Assembly (NCBI GenBank): GCA_934636435.1
Contig: CAKUAQ010000005.1
Coordinates: forward strand, 1 to 60,949
Origin: an uncultured Eubacteriales bacterium
Lineage (GTDB): Bacteria; Bacillota; Clostridia; Oscillospirales; Acutalibacteraceae
DNA: 60,949 nt
Reading direction: 5' to 3'
Shown in pieces: positions 45,901-54,836 of this stretch. How positions within the stretch are numbered: position 1 is the first letter of the stretch; each line of letters begins with the position of its first letter. The position numbers and the translations under genes were made by a program. A model generated the notes under the pieces. It ran no database searches. It was not told where the DNA came from and saw only the letters and a list, made by a program, of their open reading frames with translations.

Positions 45901-48900
45901 ACCGGCAGCGATACGGCTTCGGTGGAGATGCGCTTTGAGATCCATTCCTATAAGGCGGGTGCGTCCTTCCTGTTCGACAATGTGTCGGTGCGATATCTGG
46001 GCGACGCCGCGGATGCCAACCTGAATTTTGAAACCGGCGAGAATGGGGAGGAGCCCTTCAACTGGACGTTCTATGAGCGTCGGGAAAAGCCCGGTCAGCC
46101 GGGAGAATATGAGGAGGGCAGCTTCGGCGCCTATACGGTGAAGAAGGTGGACGGTGCCTCCGGCGACGGCAGCGCCGCGGTCTATGTGCAAAAGCCGGAA
46201 CCGGGTATGGTGCAGCTGTATCTGCAGAGCGCCATGATCCCGGTGGAGGGCGACACCGGCTATCTGCTGTCCTATGATGCGATGGCGCGGGGCAACAAGA
46301 AGGGCGCTGTCCGGATCTGCGTGCGCCAGTTTACCGATAATCTGGGCAACGGCTCCTCGGATGAAACGGTGAACTTTACCTGGCTGCCGGAGGCCGATGT
46401 ATACGGCTCCTTCGACTGGCGCAATGGCGGCGCAATCTTTAAGACAGCCCCCGGCACCAAATATATCCGTGTGTGGATCGTCCCCTCTACCGAGGAGGCG
46501 TGCGAGATGTTCTTCGATAACATCTCCATCACGCCGGCGCAGGAGATCACCGACCCCAATCTGGATTTTGAATATGTGTCCGGCGGCAAGCCCATCAACT
46601 GGACCTATGCCACCTCCGACGGCATAGCGGATATCACGGCGGACAGCAGCGTATATTATCGGGGCGGGCATTCCCTCCATATCCGCAAGCAGTACAACCG
46701 GATCAACTATACCACCGCGGAGATGACCCGCCGCATAGATGTACGGGCGGGAGACCGCATCGAATTTGTGGTGCATCTGCGCAGCAAGGAGGCGGTGTCG
46801 GGCGTTTTCGCCGCTGTGGTGCGCGGCTATGGCAGCAACGGCAAGCTGGTGCAGGATTGGCACGGGCAGGAGCGGACGCTCCACACCGGCAGCTACCTGA
46901 GCGACTGGCAGGAATATCGGATCGCCTATACCGTGACGAAGAATGTCCGTCAGGTGGCGCTGATGCTGCGCATCGGCGGTAAAGAGGCAGATGTGTACAT
47001 TGATGGGGTGGAGTATTATAACTACACCCTCAGCGACGATGTGGTCTATGCGGAGGATTTCGCCTCCGCCTCCTCCGACCGTCTGCCCGGCGGCTGGAAA
47101 ATGACCGGCGCGCAGGGGAATCCGACGGTTGCCGTGGCGAACGGTGTGACCATCTCCGGAGCGGCGGCCGATGCGGCGGCACTGTATACCGATATTGAGA
47201 TTTTGCGCCCCCAATACAGCTATACCTTTACCGCCCGGTATCGGACCGACGATACCGCCGCGGGACGGCTGGTGCTGGAGGGCTACGATTGGCGCGACCG
47301 CCCGGTGGGCACGGTGGTGGAGCGGGAGCTGACCGCCTCGCCGGTGGCGACGGAGATTACGGTGGACTTCACGGCGATCAGTGCGGTCTATTATCGGCTG
47401 CGGCTGGAAAAGACCGGCGGCGACGGCGGTGTGACGCTCCTGAACGCGCAGCTGCGGCAGACCGGAGAACCGGCGGAGAGTCAGGGCTGGGAAGGCAATT
47501 GGATCGTGCATCCGGCGGATTACGACACCATCGAGAGCCAGAAGAACAACGAGCGGTATTATTTCTTCCGTCAGGAGCTGAATCTGGAGGATACGATCAA
47601 ATCGGCACAGCTGCAGATCACCGCCGACGACCGGGTGGATCTGTATATCAACGGCGAGCAGGTCTATACCGAGACCCGCACCGGCGATACCTGGAGCCTG
47701 CCGGTGACGCTGGATATCGGCGAATATCTGCACAAGGGGCGGAATGTGCTGGCGATGCGCCTGTATAACGGCGTGTACCGGTACGGCCTGCTGTATGACG
47801 GCATCGTGAAGATGGACAACGGCTCGGCGCTGCGGTTCTTCAGTGACTCCGGTGTGTGGGTGGCACGGGCATCCATCGGCGAGAATGCCGTCCCCAATCC
47901 GCAGTGGACGGAGGCGGATGAGCAGAATTATATGGATCCGGACTACGATATGTCCACCGGCGGCTGGACCCGGGCGGAGATTTACGCCAAGGCAGGCGGC
48001 GGCGGCTGGGGCTCCATTGATTTTGACAATTCCGAATACTCCGACTATAAGCTGGAGACCAACGAATTCAACTTCCCGAAGAATACGGTGTATGCCGGCG
48101 ATACGGTGGAGATCACGGCGACGCTGAAGATCAACGAAAAGCTTCCCAAAACCAACAGCTTTGCGGTCTATTTCTGGAAGCGGAATTCCACCAGCCGCAT
48201 CTGCACCGGCACGATTGCGCTGGCGGACGGCAAGACCACCGACAGCTGGCCGGTGGGCAGGGAGTTTGAGGCAAAATTCGTGCTGACGGTGCCGTTGTTT
48301 CTGGCGGAGGGCAGCTATACGCTGCAATTCGATAACACCGTTGCCATTGTCAGCGATTATTTCATCAATAATAAGGTAGGCAACCTGAAGGTGGCTCAGC
48401 CGGAGCTGTCGGTTACCACCAGAAGCGAAGTAAAGGTGCACAACGGCAAGCCCACGGTGTTTGTCAACGGCATTGCCAAGGCACCGCTGTGGTACAGCCG
48501 TCCGGAGCGGGATACCCAGTTTGACACGGCGGAGATGGCGGGGCTGGCAAACGGCGGCATCGATACCTCCATTGCTTTTGTCCTGCCCCGGGAGACGCTG
48601 GGCGAGCTGTGGATGCCCGACGGGACCCTCAAGACCGAGACCATCGACCGGCAGATGCTGGGGACATTGGCGGCGGATCCCAATTCGCAGCTGATGGTGG
48701 CGATTGATACCACGCCGCCTCAGTGGTGGCTGGATCAGCACCCGGATGAGTGTGTGAAGCTGAATACCGGCGTCATCAGCAAGGAATCCTTCTCCTCCGA
48801 GGTGTATCGGCAGGAGGTGGGCGAGGTGCTGACCCGCATCATTCAGTATCTCATGGAGCAGCCCTATGCCAACAATATTGTCGGCTTCAAGATCACCGGC

Positions 48901-51345
48901 GGTACCACCTATGAGTGGCAGTGGTGGGGCATGAACGGCAATTCCAATGTGATCGGCGATTATTCCTCCGCCGGACTGACGGCGTTCCGTCAGTGGCTGC
49001 GGAAAAAATACGCGACCGTGGAGGTGCTGCGGCAGGCGTGGGGAGACAGCACCGTCACCTTTGAGACGGCCGGTGTGCCGGATAAGGCGGCGCGGACGGC
49101 AACCACCTATGGCAGCGTCCTGAGTGCCACGGAGAACCGCCACGCCATCGACTATGAGCTGTTCATGGGCGATATGAAAACCGACGCCATGCTGTATTTT
49201 GCCGAGGTGGCAAAAAAGGCGGTCAACAATCGCCTGATGGTGGGCACCTATGCGGGGTATCTGCTGAATGTCATCAACTACGATATGGCATCCAGCACGT
49301 CCCAGACCTCCTTCCAGCGGATACTGGACACCGAATACATTGATTTCATCACCTGTCCGTGGCTGTACAGCGAGCGGGAGATCGGCTATTCCGGCGATTA
49401 TATGTCGACGGTGGATTCGGTCACGGCTCACGGTAAGCTGTATATCGCCGAGGACGACGACCGCAACCACACCACCGATATGTTTGACGCGCCGGACGCC
49501 CGGGCAGCCGTGGGGTGGACCCGCACGGCGGAGCAGACGGTGGAGACTCTCAAGCGCAATTTCGCCTACGCCATTTCCAAGGGCTGCGGTCTGTATCTGT
49601 ACAGTCTGGCGGGCACCTATTTCACCGATGCGCAGGTGCAGCAGCTGGCATCCAAAATGATGCAGGAAATGACCCTGTCCCAGGGGCTTGCCCGTAAGAG
49701 CGTGTCCGATGTGGCGGTATTCTATGACGAGCAATCGGCGGCCTATATGGGCTACAGCGGTGCAGACCTGACCAACGAGCTGCTCTACAAGGCGCTGCTG
49801 ATGTATCAGCGGCGGGAGCTGTACAGTATGGGCGTCCCCTATGATACCTATGTGCTGGACGATCTGGAAAAGGGTCTGGTGCCGGAGCATAAGGTCAATA
49901 TTATGCTGTCGGCGACCCAGATTACCCCCGGCGAGCGCAAGGCGATCGAGGAGCGCCTGTGCAAAAACGGCAATGTGATCCTCTGGATCTTTACCGCCGG
50001 CTTGTCCGACGGAGAGACCACCGACGTGGCGAATTTGTCGGCGCTGACCGGGATGCAGATGCAGCCGGTCTCCTCACCGGACGGACAGCGCAAGCAGCTG
50101 GGCATCGTGGAGGTGACCGACTACGATCACTGGCTGACCAAGGGTCTGGCGGATGTCAGCTACGGCGCAATTGAATACAATACGCTGGCACCGGTCATTG
50201 CTGTCAACGATCCCACGGCGCGGGTGCTGGGCTACCACACGGCGCAGAACGGCTGGACGGAGAACGCCGCCGGTCTGGCTGTCAAGGAAATGAACGAAAA
50301 CGGCCGGCAGTGGGTGAGCATCTACTCGGCGGTGCCCTGCTTCCCGCAGGCGCTGCTGCGGAATATTCTGGCGCATTTGGGATGCCATGTGTATGACGGG
50401 ACCGCTTCGGATGTGGTGTATGCAGACAACAATTATGTGGCGGTCCACTCTCTGTTCGGCGGCAATAAGACAATTCGTCTGCCCCAGCGCAGCACGGTGT
50501 ACGATGTCTTTAACGGAACGATCGTGGCGGAGAATGTGACGGAGCTCACCGTTCGCTGCGAAAAGAGCGAGACCCGGCTGTTCCGACTCAGCGAAGACAA
50601 CAAGCTGCGCACCTATTTCACCCGCACGGCGGGCGGCAGCATTACGCCGGAGGGCTTGCAGACGGTGGATAAGGGCGGCAGTCTTACGCTGAAGCTGCGT
50701 GCCGACGAGGGCTACCGGCTGGATCATCTGATGGTGGATGGCGTCAAGACCACCGTGTCCGGCGACACCTATACGCTGACGGATATTCGGGAGAGCCATA
50801 CCGTGATCGCCTGCTATGCCCGGGTGTATGCCAAGCCGCCTGTCAACGATACACCGGACGATCCGACTCCGGATACGCCGGATGTTCCGACCCCGGGCAC
50901 CCCGGATACACCGACCCCGGATACGCCGGATACCCCCGTGCCGGATAAGCCGGACGATTCGACTCCGGATAGCACGGAGAAAAAGCCCGTTAAGAAAAAT
51001 ACCGTGAAATACAAGACAACCACTGAGCTGAACTGGCCGGTGATCCTGGCGCTGGGCGGCGGGGTGCTGGCAGGCCTGGCGGCGCTGGTGGTGCTGCTGT
51101 TGCTGCTGGGATGCAATGTGGTATTCTATCGGAACGGCAAGCGGGTGAAAGCCACCCGCGTCAAGCGCTCCGGCATCCGTCTGGACGGTCTGAACCGTCG
51201 GGGCGGTCTGACCGGCGTGACGGCGGTGGTGAAGCGGGGCTATGTACGCCGCCATAAGGGGCAGACCCTCCGCTTCACACTGGACGGCGCACCGAAAGCC
51301 TCGGTGACGCTGGAGGGCGACGGAGAAGCCCGCGTGACCCTGTAA
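42970..51345 (+). CDS. Giant membrane-anchored multimodular GH42-like protein, 2791 aa
   Basis: The signal peptide is about residues 1-46 (NAVLLCLALLAGMVPLVAVSA). Then come about eight CBM4/9-like modules to about 1500, marked by recurring 'NLDFE', 'NLNFE', 'NLIPNGGFE' openings. Next a GH78-N-like module (1506-1650; 'ERYYFFRQELNLED', 'DRVDLYINGEQVY'), an Ig-like module (about 1690-1810), a GH42-type barrel (about 1820-2220; 'FKITGGTTYEWQWWG', 'LYIAEDDDRNH'), and a beta-galactosidase trimerisation-like domain (about 2235-2440). A beta-repeat (2546-2618), a Thr/Pro/Asp stalk (2622-2672), a membrane helix (2688-2716) and a basic tail of 75 residues predicted inside the cell complete it. It probably binds and cleaves a beta-galactoside-containing glycan at the cell surface. 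Confidence 0.85.
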   Translation: MRSDIHMTGVPAKGRRFSRLTRRVNAVLLCLALLAGMVPLVAVSAGEDERFRSFTGWELEGKGTLDITAGVSGNGALVTKTGSGEAALVSELTAVTAGQKYRAGVSVKSAATAAAAALRVQLYRDAAGKEPLGEALAVASATPGDAFAEMAGDLTVPAEAGYARLEVVLGDGKSVAGEIYAADNAYLYPYSRTAPLYDYATTGLTPGRWYRYPDGTNSAWVNTAEYYVETVEGGYNGAGALRFVNTAAVHDMNLVLVAPKEVPAGEYTVSLWVKGTVTYPGQDVRFVDAANIDNLAYIVTKDTSKFADWTEYTYTYTSNGARDFFLKFSRYNWASDLYISHITVKNTATGEDVLGGCGDFLASDSATLVTAVNLVKNGDFEDVIYTYLPLSEFNGSFSGAKMEEQELGWQLFDNIDNAVSLEAATDGSHGGVLKATRHVNNEVWTTVSTKDIAVEGGMRYRFSIDMKGTGTRRHYLLSGYSFDRAGTPQAISYDMLTGAAEADLPEDWQTLSAAFTAPAGAVKVQVRIVFWGAQGDTMLLDNASLCPYKQTAVFPDSWKYGDGIYANPNDDNAYIRLVEEGNKDPGALHLYRNYDVYHTGGYDLRLSYLLTNAAAGNTYVLEMSMKGSTQTGGDPLYMELYWGKGTWTDTGIGSYRLENKDYADWTTVSYEFTAAVNDWMPLVIGVGGYNGVDCYIDNVRLYLKSDPNKTNLIPDGDFFVWGEADTARNLIPNGGFEGLRVLTAPGWSFAGDVDYSAADGTIAFGTQSSATSLRYNVESGAIYRVRTEGSGGTLRLSFDRGADYAQTAADGYFVVPAGAQYMRVGYVSESGATLKSITFRELEHPENFDFELKDPNSAMPLNWQSYVLETEDDTYTRSYQPGVGVDGSAALQVTTQRDNEKGALVIYSTRIAAQPNAVYRVTFQGNYSGENIQVFPLIRTYKANGSDTTAGTPYNWLSAANSGNNDGQWHSYTASFTTGSDTASVEMRFEIHSYKAGASFLFDNVSVRYLGDAADANLNFETGENGEEPFNWTFYERREKPGQPGEYEEGSFGAYTVKKVDGASGDGSAAVYVQKPEPGMVQLYLQSAMIPVEGDTGYLLSYDAMARGNKKGAVRICVRQFTDNLGNGSSDETVNFTWLPEADVYGSFDWRNGGAIFKTAPGTKYIRVWIVPSTEEACEMFFDNISITPAQEITDPNLDFEYVSGGKPINWTYATSDGIADITADSSVYYRGGHSLHIRKQYNRINYTTAEMTRRIDVRAGDRIEFVVHLRSKEAVSGVFAAVVRGYGSNGKLVQDWHGQERTLHTGSYLSDWQEYRIAYTVTKNVRQVALMLRIGGKEADVYIDGVEYYNYTLSDDVVYAEDFASASSDRLPGGWKMTGAQGNPTVAVANGVTISGAAADAAALYTDIEILRPQYSYTFTARYRTDDTAAGRLVLEGYDWRDRPVGTVVERELTASPVATEITVDFTAISAVYYRLRLEKTGGDGGVTLLNAQLRQTGEPAESQGWEGNWIVHPADYDTIESQKNNERYYFFRQELNLEDTIKSAQLQITADDRVDLYINGEQVYTETRTGDTWSLPVTLDIGEYLHKGRNVLAMRLYNGVYRYGLLYDGIVKMDNGSALRFFSDSGVWVARASIGENAVPNPQWTEADEQNYMDPDYDMSTGGWTRAEIYAKAGGGGWGSIDFDNSEYSDYKLETNEFNFPKNTVYAGDTVEITATLKINEKLPKTNSFAVYFWKRNSTSRICTGTIALADGKTTDSWPVGREFEAKFVLTVPLFLAEGSYTLQFDNTVAIVSDYFINNKVGNLKVAQPELSVTTRSEVKVHNGKPTVFVNGIAKAPLWYSRPERDTQFDTAEMAGLANGGIDTSIAFVLPRETLGELWMPDGTLKTETIDRQMLGTLAADPNSQLMVAIDTTPPQWWLDQHPDECVKLNTGVISKESFSSEVYRQEVGEVLTRIIQYLMEQPYANNIVGFKITGGTTYEWQWWGMNGNSNVIGDYSSAGLTAFRQWLRKKYATVEVLRQAWGDSTVTFETAGVPDKAARTATTYGSVLSATENRHAIDYELFMGDMKTDAMLYFAEVAKKAVNNRLMVGTYAGYLLNVINYDMASSTSQTSFQRILDTEYIDFITCPWLYSEREIGYSGDYMSTVDSVTAHGKLYIAEDDDRNHTTDMFDAPDARAAVGWTRTAEQTVETLKRNFAYAISKGCGLYLYSLAGTYFTDAQVQQLASKMMQEMTLSQGLARKSVSDVAVFYDEQSAAYMGYSGADLTNELLYKALLMYQRRELYSMGVPYDTYVLDDLEKGLVPEHKVNIMLSATQITPGERKAIEERLCKNGNVILWIFTAGLSDGETTDVANLSALTGMQMQPVSSPDGQRKQLGIVEVTDYDHWLTKGLADVSYGAIEYNTLAPVIAVNDPTARVLGYHTAQNGWTENAAGLAVKEMNENGRQWVSIYSAVPCFPQALLRNILAHLGCHVYDGTASDVVYADNNYVAVHSLFGGNKTIRLPQRSTVYDVFNGTIVAENVTELTVRCEKSETRLFRLSEDNKLRTYFTRTAGGSITPEGLQTVDKGGSLTLKLRADEGYRLDHLMVDGVKTTVSGDTYTLTDIRESHTVIACYARVYAKPPVNDTPDDPTPDTPDVPTPGTPDTPTPDTPDTPVPDKPDDSTPDSTEKKPVKKNTVKYKTTTELNWPVILALGGGVLAGLAALVVLLLLLGCNVVFYRNGKRVKATRVKRSGIRLDGLNRRGGLTGVTAVVKRGYVRRHKGQTLRFTLDGAPKASVTLEGDGEARVTL

Positions 51346-51358
51346 AACCGACCATGAG

Positions 51359-51395
51359 CTGTCGGTGCTGCATCCGACCGGTGCAGCACCGGCAG
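51359..51395 (+). promoter_or_regulatory. Intercistronic stem-loop before binding-protein gene
   Basis: CTGTCGGTGCTGCA (51359-51372) pairs with TGCAGCACCGGCAG (51382-51395), one G-U pair, around a 9-nt loop. It lies between the giant gene and the binding-protein gene, without a T-run. Probably protects or separates the downstream mRNA. Confidence 0.55.
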
Positions 51396-51437
51396 CCTGA
51401 GAGCCATGTCGCAACCGTGCGAAAGGAGACAGATACC

Positions 51438-52952
51438 ATGAAACAGAAAGTGATCCGTTTTTTCAGTTTGGCGTGCGCCTGTATGCTGCTGCTGGGAGCG
51501 CTGACCGGCTGCAGTCTGACGAAAACAACGGTTTCCAGCGATATCCAGACCGACATCAGCTATATTGATGTCAGCACGCCGGATAATTCCTCCGGCAATG
51601 CCGGCGAGTCCTCGGCGGCATCCGATTCCTCCTCAGGAAGCAAAACTCCCTCCTCCTCCGGCAATGTCGTCAGCGGCTCCGGGGACAATTCCGCCCACAA
51701 CGCCGGCACGGTGGATAACTCTGCGGAGGAAAAGCTCACCGGCACGCTGGAGCTGCAGATCTTCGTCGGCGGCTACGGTGAGAAGTGCTGGGAATACGCC
51801 ATTGAGGAATTCCAGAAGCTGCAGCCGGATCTGGAGATCAACGCCCATATGGACGCCAACGTGAATGCGCAGATGAAGACCCGCTGGGCGAAGGATAATC
51901 CGCCCGACTTCGTGTTTCTGGACGGCACCAATATGCCCAAGAGCACCTGGATGGAGGAAAACAAGCTGCGGGATCTGAGCAGCCTCTATAAAAATGGGAA
52001 GGTGTACGGCACCTCGACCCCCATCAGCCAGCAGCTGAAGAGCGGTCTGGTGACCACCTATAAGAACACCGGCAAAATCTACGAGATGCCGGTGCTGCTG
52101 TCCACCTACGGTATGTGGTACGATGAAGCGTTCCTGTCCCAGAAGGGCTGGTCGGTGCCGAAGAATTATACCGAGCTGACCTCCTTCTGTCAGACGGTGA
52201 AGAAGGCGGGCACCTCCCCGCTGATTTACACCGGCAAGTATTCCGGCTATCTGGTGTGGGGGCTGCTGATGCCGGCGGTGGCGTCGGAGGCCCTGGCGTC
52301 GAATGACCAGCAGTTCTTCTATAATATCGCCAATGCCGCCAGCGAGTCCGTGTGGGAGGATGCCCGGTTCAAGAAGGTGCTGAACAAGCTGAAAACGCTG
52401 GCGGATGCCGGATACTTTGACCTGTCCGGTATGTCCATGGATCACATCACCAGTCAGGCGGCATGGCTCAAGCACAATGCGGCGCTGATCCCCAACGGTC
52501 TGTGGCTGGAAAGCGAAATGAAGGATTCGACGCCCGCCGGCTTTAAGATGAAGTATTATCCCTCCATGCTGCAGGAAAAGGATCAGCCCACCTGCGTGAT
52601 CGCCTCCTCGGCGACGGTGGGTATCGCCGCCAAGGCGAAGAATCCCAAGGCGGCAGAGGCATTCCTGCGGTTCCTGTACACCGACGCGGTGGCGGCGAAG
52701 TTTGCAGAGCTGTGTGCCGTGCCCAGCGCTGCCCGCACGGATGTATCCAAGGCGAATCTCACCGATTCTGCCAAGCAGGTCAACGAGCTGATCAACTCCT
52801 CCCAGGTGACGCTGCTTGCCAAGGGCTCCACCTCCTGGGGCAGCGTGGATGCGACCATCAACCAGTGTGTCAACAGTCTCATCTCCGGCAAGATGACCGT
52901 GGAGCAGGTGGTCACCGAACTGAAAAAGGCGACGAAAAAGAAAGTCGGTTGA
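51438..52952 (+). CDS. Sugar-binding lipoprotein of ABC importer
   Basis: ATG at 51438 follows AAAGGAGAC. The 504-residue product has a lipoprotein signal (MKQKVIRFFSLACACMLLLG, lipobox LTGC) and a Ser/Gly/Asn-rich linker to about residue 100. A family 1 solute-binding domain follows ('TLELQIFVGGYGEKCWEYAI', 'DNPPDFVFLDGTNMP', 'YGMWYDEAFLSQKGWSVP', 'AEAFLRFLYTDAVAAKF'), similar to receptors for chito- or other disaccharides. It is followed after 20 nt by two permease genes, its evident partners. The ligand is unknown; the locus suggests fragments released by the giant surface protein. Confidence 0.92.
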   Translation: MKQKVIRFFSLACACMLLLGALTGCSLTKTTVSSDIQTDISYIDVSTPDNSSGNAGESSAASDSSSGSKTPSSSGNVVSGSGDNSAHNAGTVDNSAEEKLTGTLELQIFVGGYGEKCWEYAIEEFQKLQPDLEINAHMDANVNAQMKTRWAKDNPPDFVFLDGTNMPKSTWMEENKLRDLSSLYKNGKVYGTSTPISQQLKSGLVTTYKNTGKIYEMPVLLSTYGMWYDEAFLSQKGWSVPKNYTELTSFCQTVKKAGTSPLIYTGKYSGYLVWGLLMPAVASEALASNDQQFFYNIANAASESVWEDARFKKVLNKLKTLADAGYFDLSGMSMDHITSQAAWLKHNAALIPNGLWLESEMKDSTPAGFKMKYYPSMLQEKDQPTCVIASSATVGIAAKAKNPKAAEAFLRFLYTDAVAAKFAELCAVPSAARTDVSKANLTDSAKQVNELINSSQVTLLAKGSTSWGSVDATINQCVNSLISGKMTVEQVVTELKKATKKKVG

Positions 52953-52972
52953 TAAGGGAAAAGGGTGGAACT

Positions 52973-53911
52973 ATGCCGCGAACAAACACGAAGACCCATA
53001 AGCCGGTGGATCGCTCCAAGATTGCCTTTTTCTCGCTCTTTTGCCTTCCGCCGCTGCTGCTGTATATCCTGTTCTGCATATATCCGATCTTCAACTCGCT
53101 GTATACCAGCTTTTTCGAGTGGTCGGGGTATGATGCGCTGACGATGGATCATTTTGTCGGTCTGCAGAACTACATCAATGTGATCACCGACTCGGAATTT
53201 TTGGCGGCGATCCGCAACGATTTTCTCATCATTCTGGGAAAAGAGATTCTGATCATAGCGCTGACGATTCTGTTTGCCGTGTCGCTGACCCGACTGCGGT
53301 TTCCAAAGGCGGAGTCGGGAATTTATCGGTTTATCTTCTTTATGCCCAATGTGCTGAGCGTCATCGTGATCTCCACCATCTGGACCTTTGTGCTGGATCC
53401 CAATTTCGGCATCCTCAACCCGCTGCTCAAGGCGGTGGGGCTGGAGAGCCTGATCCCGCCGATGGGGTGGACGTATACCCACCCCATCGGGGTGATCACC
53501 TTTGTGGGCAGCTGGTGCGGCATCGGATTGTTCATGCTCATTATGATCACGGCGATCAACGGAATCAGCAAGGAGCTGTATGAGTCGGCTACCATCGACG
53601 GAGCGGGCGAGTGGAAGCAGCTGCGGTATATCACCATGCCGGCGGTCTGGGAGCAGGCGCGGTTTATGGTGATCACCATTCTGTTCCAGTCGTTCAGCTC
53701 CAGCTTTACGCTGGTGAAGGCGATGCTGGGGGATACGGTCAGCTCCGAGTCCACGGTGATGGGAATGTTCGTGTATCAGAACAGCTTTGACAGCCAGTGG
53801 CCTCAGGTGGGATATTCCTATGCAGCGGCGATCATTATGCTGCTCATATCGGCGGTGGCTTCGTTCATCGTCAACCGGATCATGTCGGGGAGGTCGAGTG
53901 TCAATGAGTAA
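52973..53911 (+). CDS. CUT1 sugar ABC permease, MalF/UgpA type
   Basis: ATG at 52973 follows AAGGGTGGA; the frame is open further upstream but only as a shadow of the binding-protein gene. The 312-residue product has six membrane helices beginning at about 19 (FFSLFCLPPLLLYILFCIYP) and the EAA loop 'ESATIDGAGEWKQLRYITMP'. It pairs with the next gene, whose start it overlaps by 8 nt. No ATPase follows. Confidence 0.94.
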   Translation: MPRTNTKTHKPVDRSKIAFFSLFCLPPLLLYILFCIYPIFNSLYTSFFEWSGYDALTMDHFVGLQNYINVITDSEFLAAIRNDFLIILGKEILIIALTILFAVSLTRLRFPKAESGIYRFIFFMPNVLSVIVISTIWTFVLDPNFGILNPLLKAVGLESLIPPMGWTYTHPIGVITFVGSWCGIGLFMLIMITAINGISKELYESATIDGAGEWKQLRYITMPAVWEQARFMVITILFQSFSSSFTLVKAMLGDTVSSESTVMGMFVYQNSFDSQWPQVGYSYAAAIIMLLISAVASFIVNRIMSGRSSVNE

Positions 53912-54770
53912 AAAATCCAACACCCCCCGGCTGCCCCTGTCCACCCGCATCGGGCAATGGGTGATCCGCATTTTTCTGATTTTATGGAGTGTGACGGTGG
54001 CGTTCCCGGTGATCTGGGTTTTGTATACGTCGCTGAAAAGCAATCAGGAGTTTTTTGCCTCGCCGTGGGCGTTGCCCTCCACCCCCCAATGGAGCAATTT
54101 CGCGGAGGCGTGGAAAGAGGCGAATTTTGCCGGATATTTCTTTAACAGTATTCTGACGGTGCTGCTGACGCTGGCAATCACGCTGCTGATCGTGGGCGCC
54201 AACGCCTATGTGATTGCCAAATATCGGAACCGGTTCATTCGCGGACTGGAGAAATTCTATATGGTGGCGATGATGGTGCCGTCGGTGCTGATGCTGGTGC
54301 CGCTGTACTATTTTGCGGATGCGGCGCATATGACCGACTCGCTGGTGTGGCTGTCGGTGATCTATGCCATACAGGGGATGCCCTTCTCCGTCTTTATGAT
54401 GGCGGGCTTCGTCCGGGGCATCCACGATGCGCTGCTGGAGGCAGCCACCATCGACGGAGCGTCCCAGTTCACCATCTTTTTCCGGATCATCGTGCCCCTG
54501 TCCAAGCCGTCGCTGTTTGTGGTGGCGCTGCTGAATGTGATGGGCACGTGGAATGAGTATATTACGGCGCTGACCTTCATCCGGGACAAGGCGAAGTACA
54601 CCATTGCCATCGGTCTGTCTTATCTGACCAATTCCGGCACCTATGACGTGAATTACGGACGTACCTTTGCCGGGTTGGCAATTGCACTGGTGCCGATTCT
54701 GGTGATCTATGCGATTTTCCAGAAGCAGCTGCAGAACGGTATGTCCTCCAGCGACGGCGTAAAGGGATAA
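53904..54770 (+). CDS. CUT1 sugar ABC permease, MalG type
   Basis: ATG at 53904 (MSKKSNTPRLPL) follows GGGGAGG and overlaps the previous gene by 8 nt. The 288-residue product has six membrane helices and the EAA loop 'EAATIDGASQFTIFFRIIVPL'. It forms the second half of the importer channel. It is followed by a hairpin and then by cytosolic enzyme genes, so import is directly linked to degradation in this locus. Confidence 0.94.
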   Translation: MSKKSNTPRLPLSTRIGQWVIRIFLILWSVTVAFPVIWVLYTSLKSNQEFFASPWALPSTPQWSNFAEAWKEANFAGYFFNSILTVLLTLAITLLIVGANAYVIAKYRNRFIRGLEKFYMVAMMVPSVLMLVPLYYFADAAHMTDSLVWLSVIYAIQGMPFSVFMMAGFVRGIHDALLEAATIDGASQFTIFFRIIVPLSKPSLFVVALLNVMGTWNEYITALTFIRDKAKYTIAIGLSYLTNSGTYDVNYGRTFAGLAIALVPILVIYAIFQKQLQNGMSSSDGVKG

Positions 54771-54778
54771 AGGCTTTT

Positions 54779-54812
54779 GAGCCGCCGTTTCCCGGTGGGG
54801 GAGCGGCGGCTC
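54779..54812 (+). promoter_or_regulatory. Intercistronic stem-loop between transporter and enzyme genes
   Basis: GAGCCGCCG (54779-54787) pairs perfectly with CGGCGGCTC (54804-54812), loop 16 nt, 9 nt past the permease stop. The exit is not T-rich, so probably not a full terminator; the next ATG is 24 nt downstream. Confidence 0.5.
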
Positions 54813-54836
54813 TCTGAAAAAGAGGAGTGAAAACCG

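Noticed and set aside
45841..49890. Long open frame (1349 codons) antisense to the giant surface-protein gene
   Set aside because: Its product is His/Arg/Gln/Ile-rich with no domain, signal or ribosome binding site, while the opposite strand encodes clear modules. It is a by-product of high GC at third positions.
50830..50990. Short DNA repeats (ccggatacgccg-like) considered as a microsatellite or recombination site
   Set aside because: They encode the Thr/Pro/Asp stalk in frame, which explains them fully.
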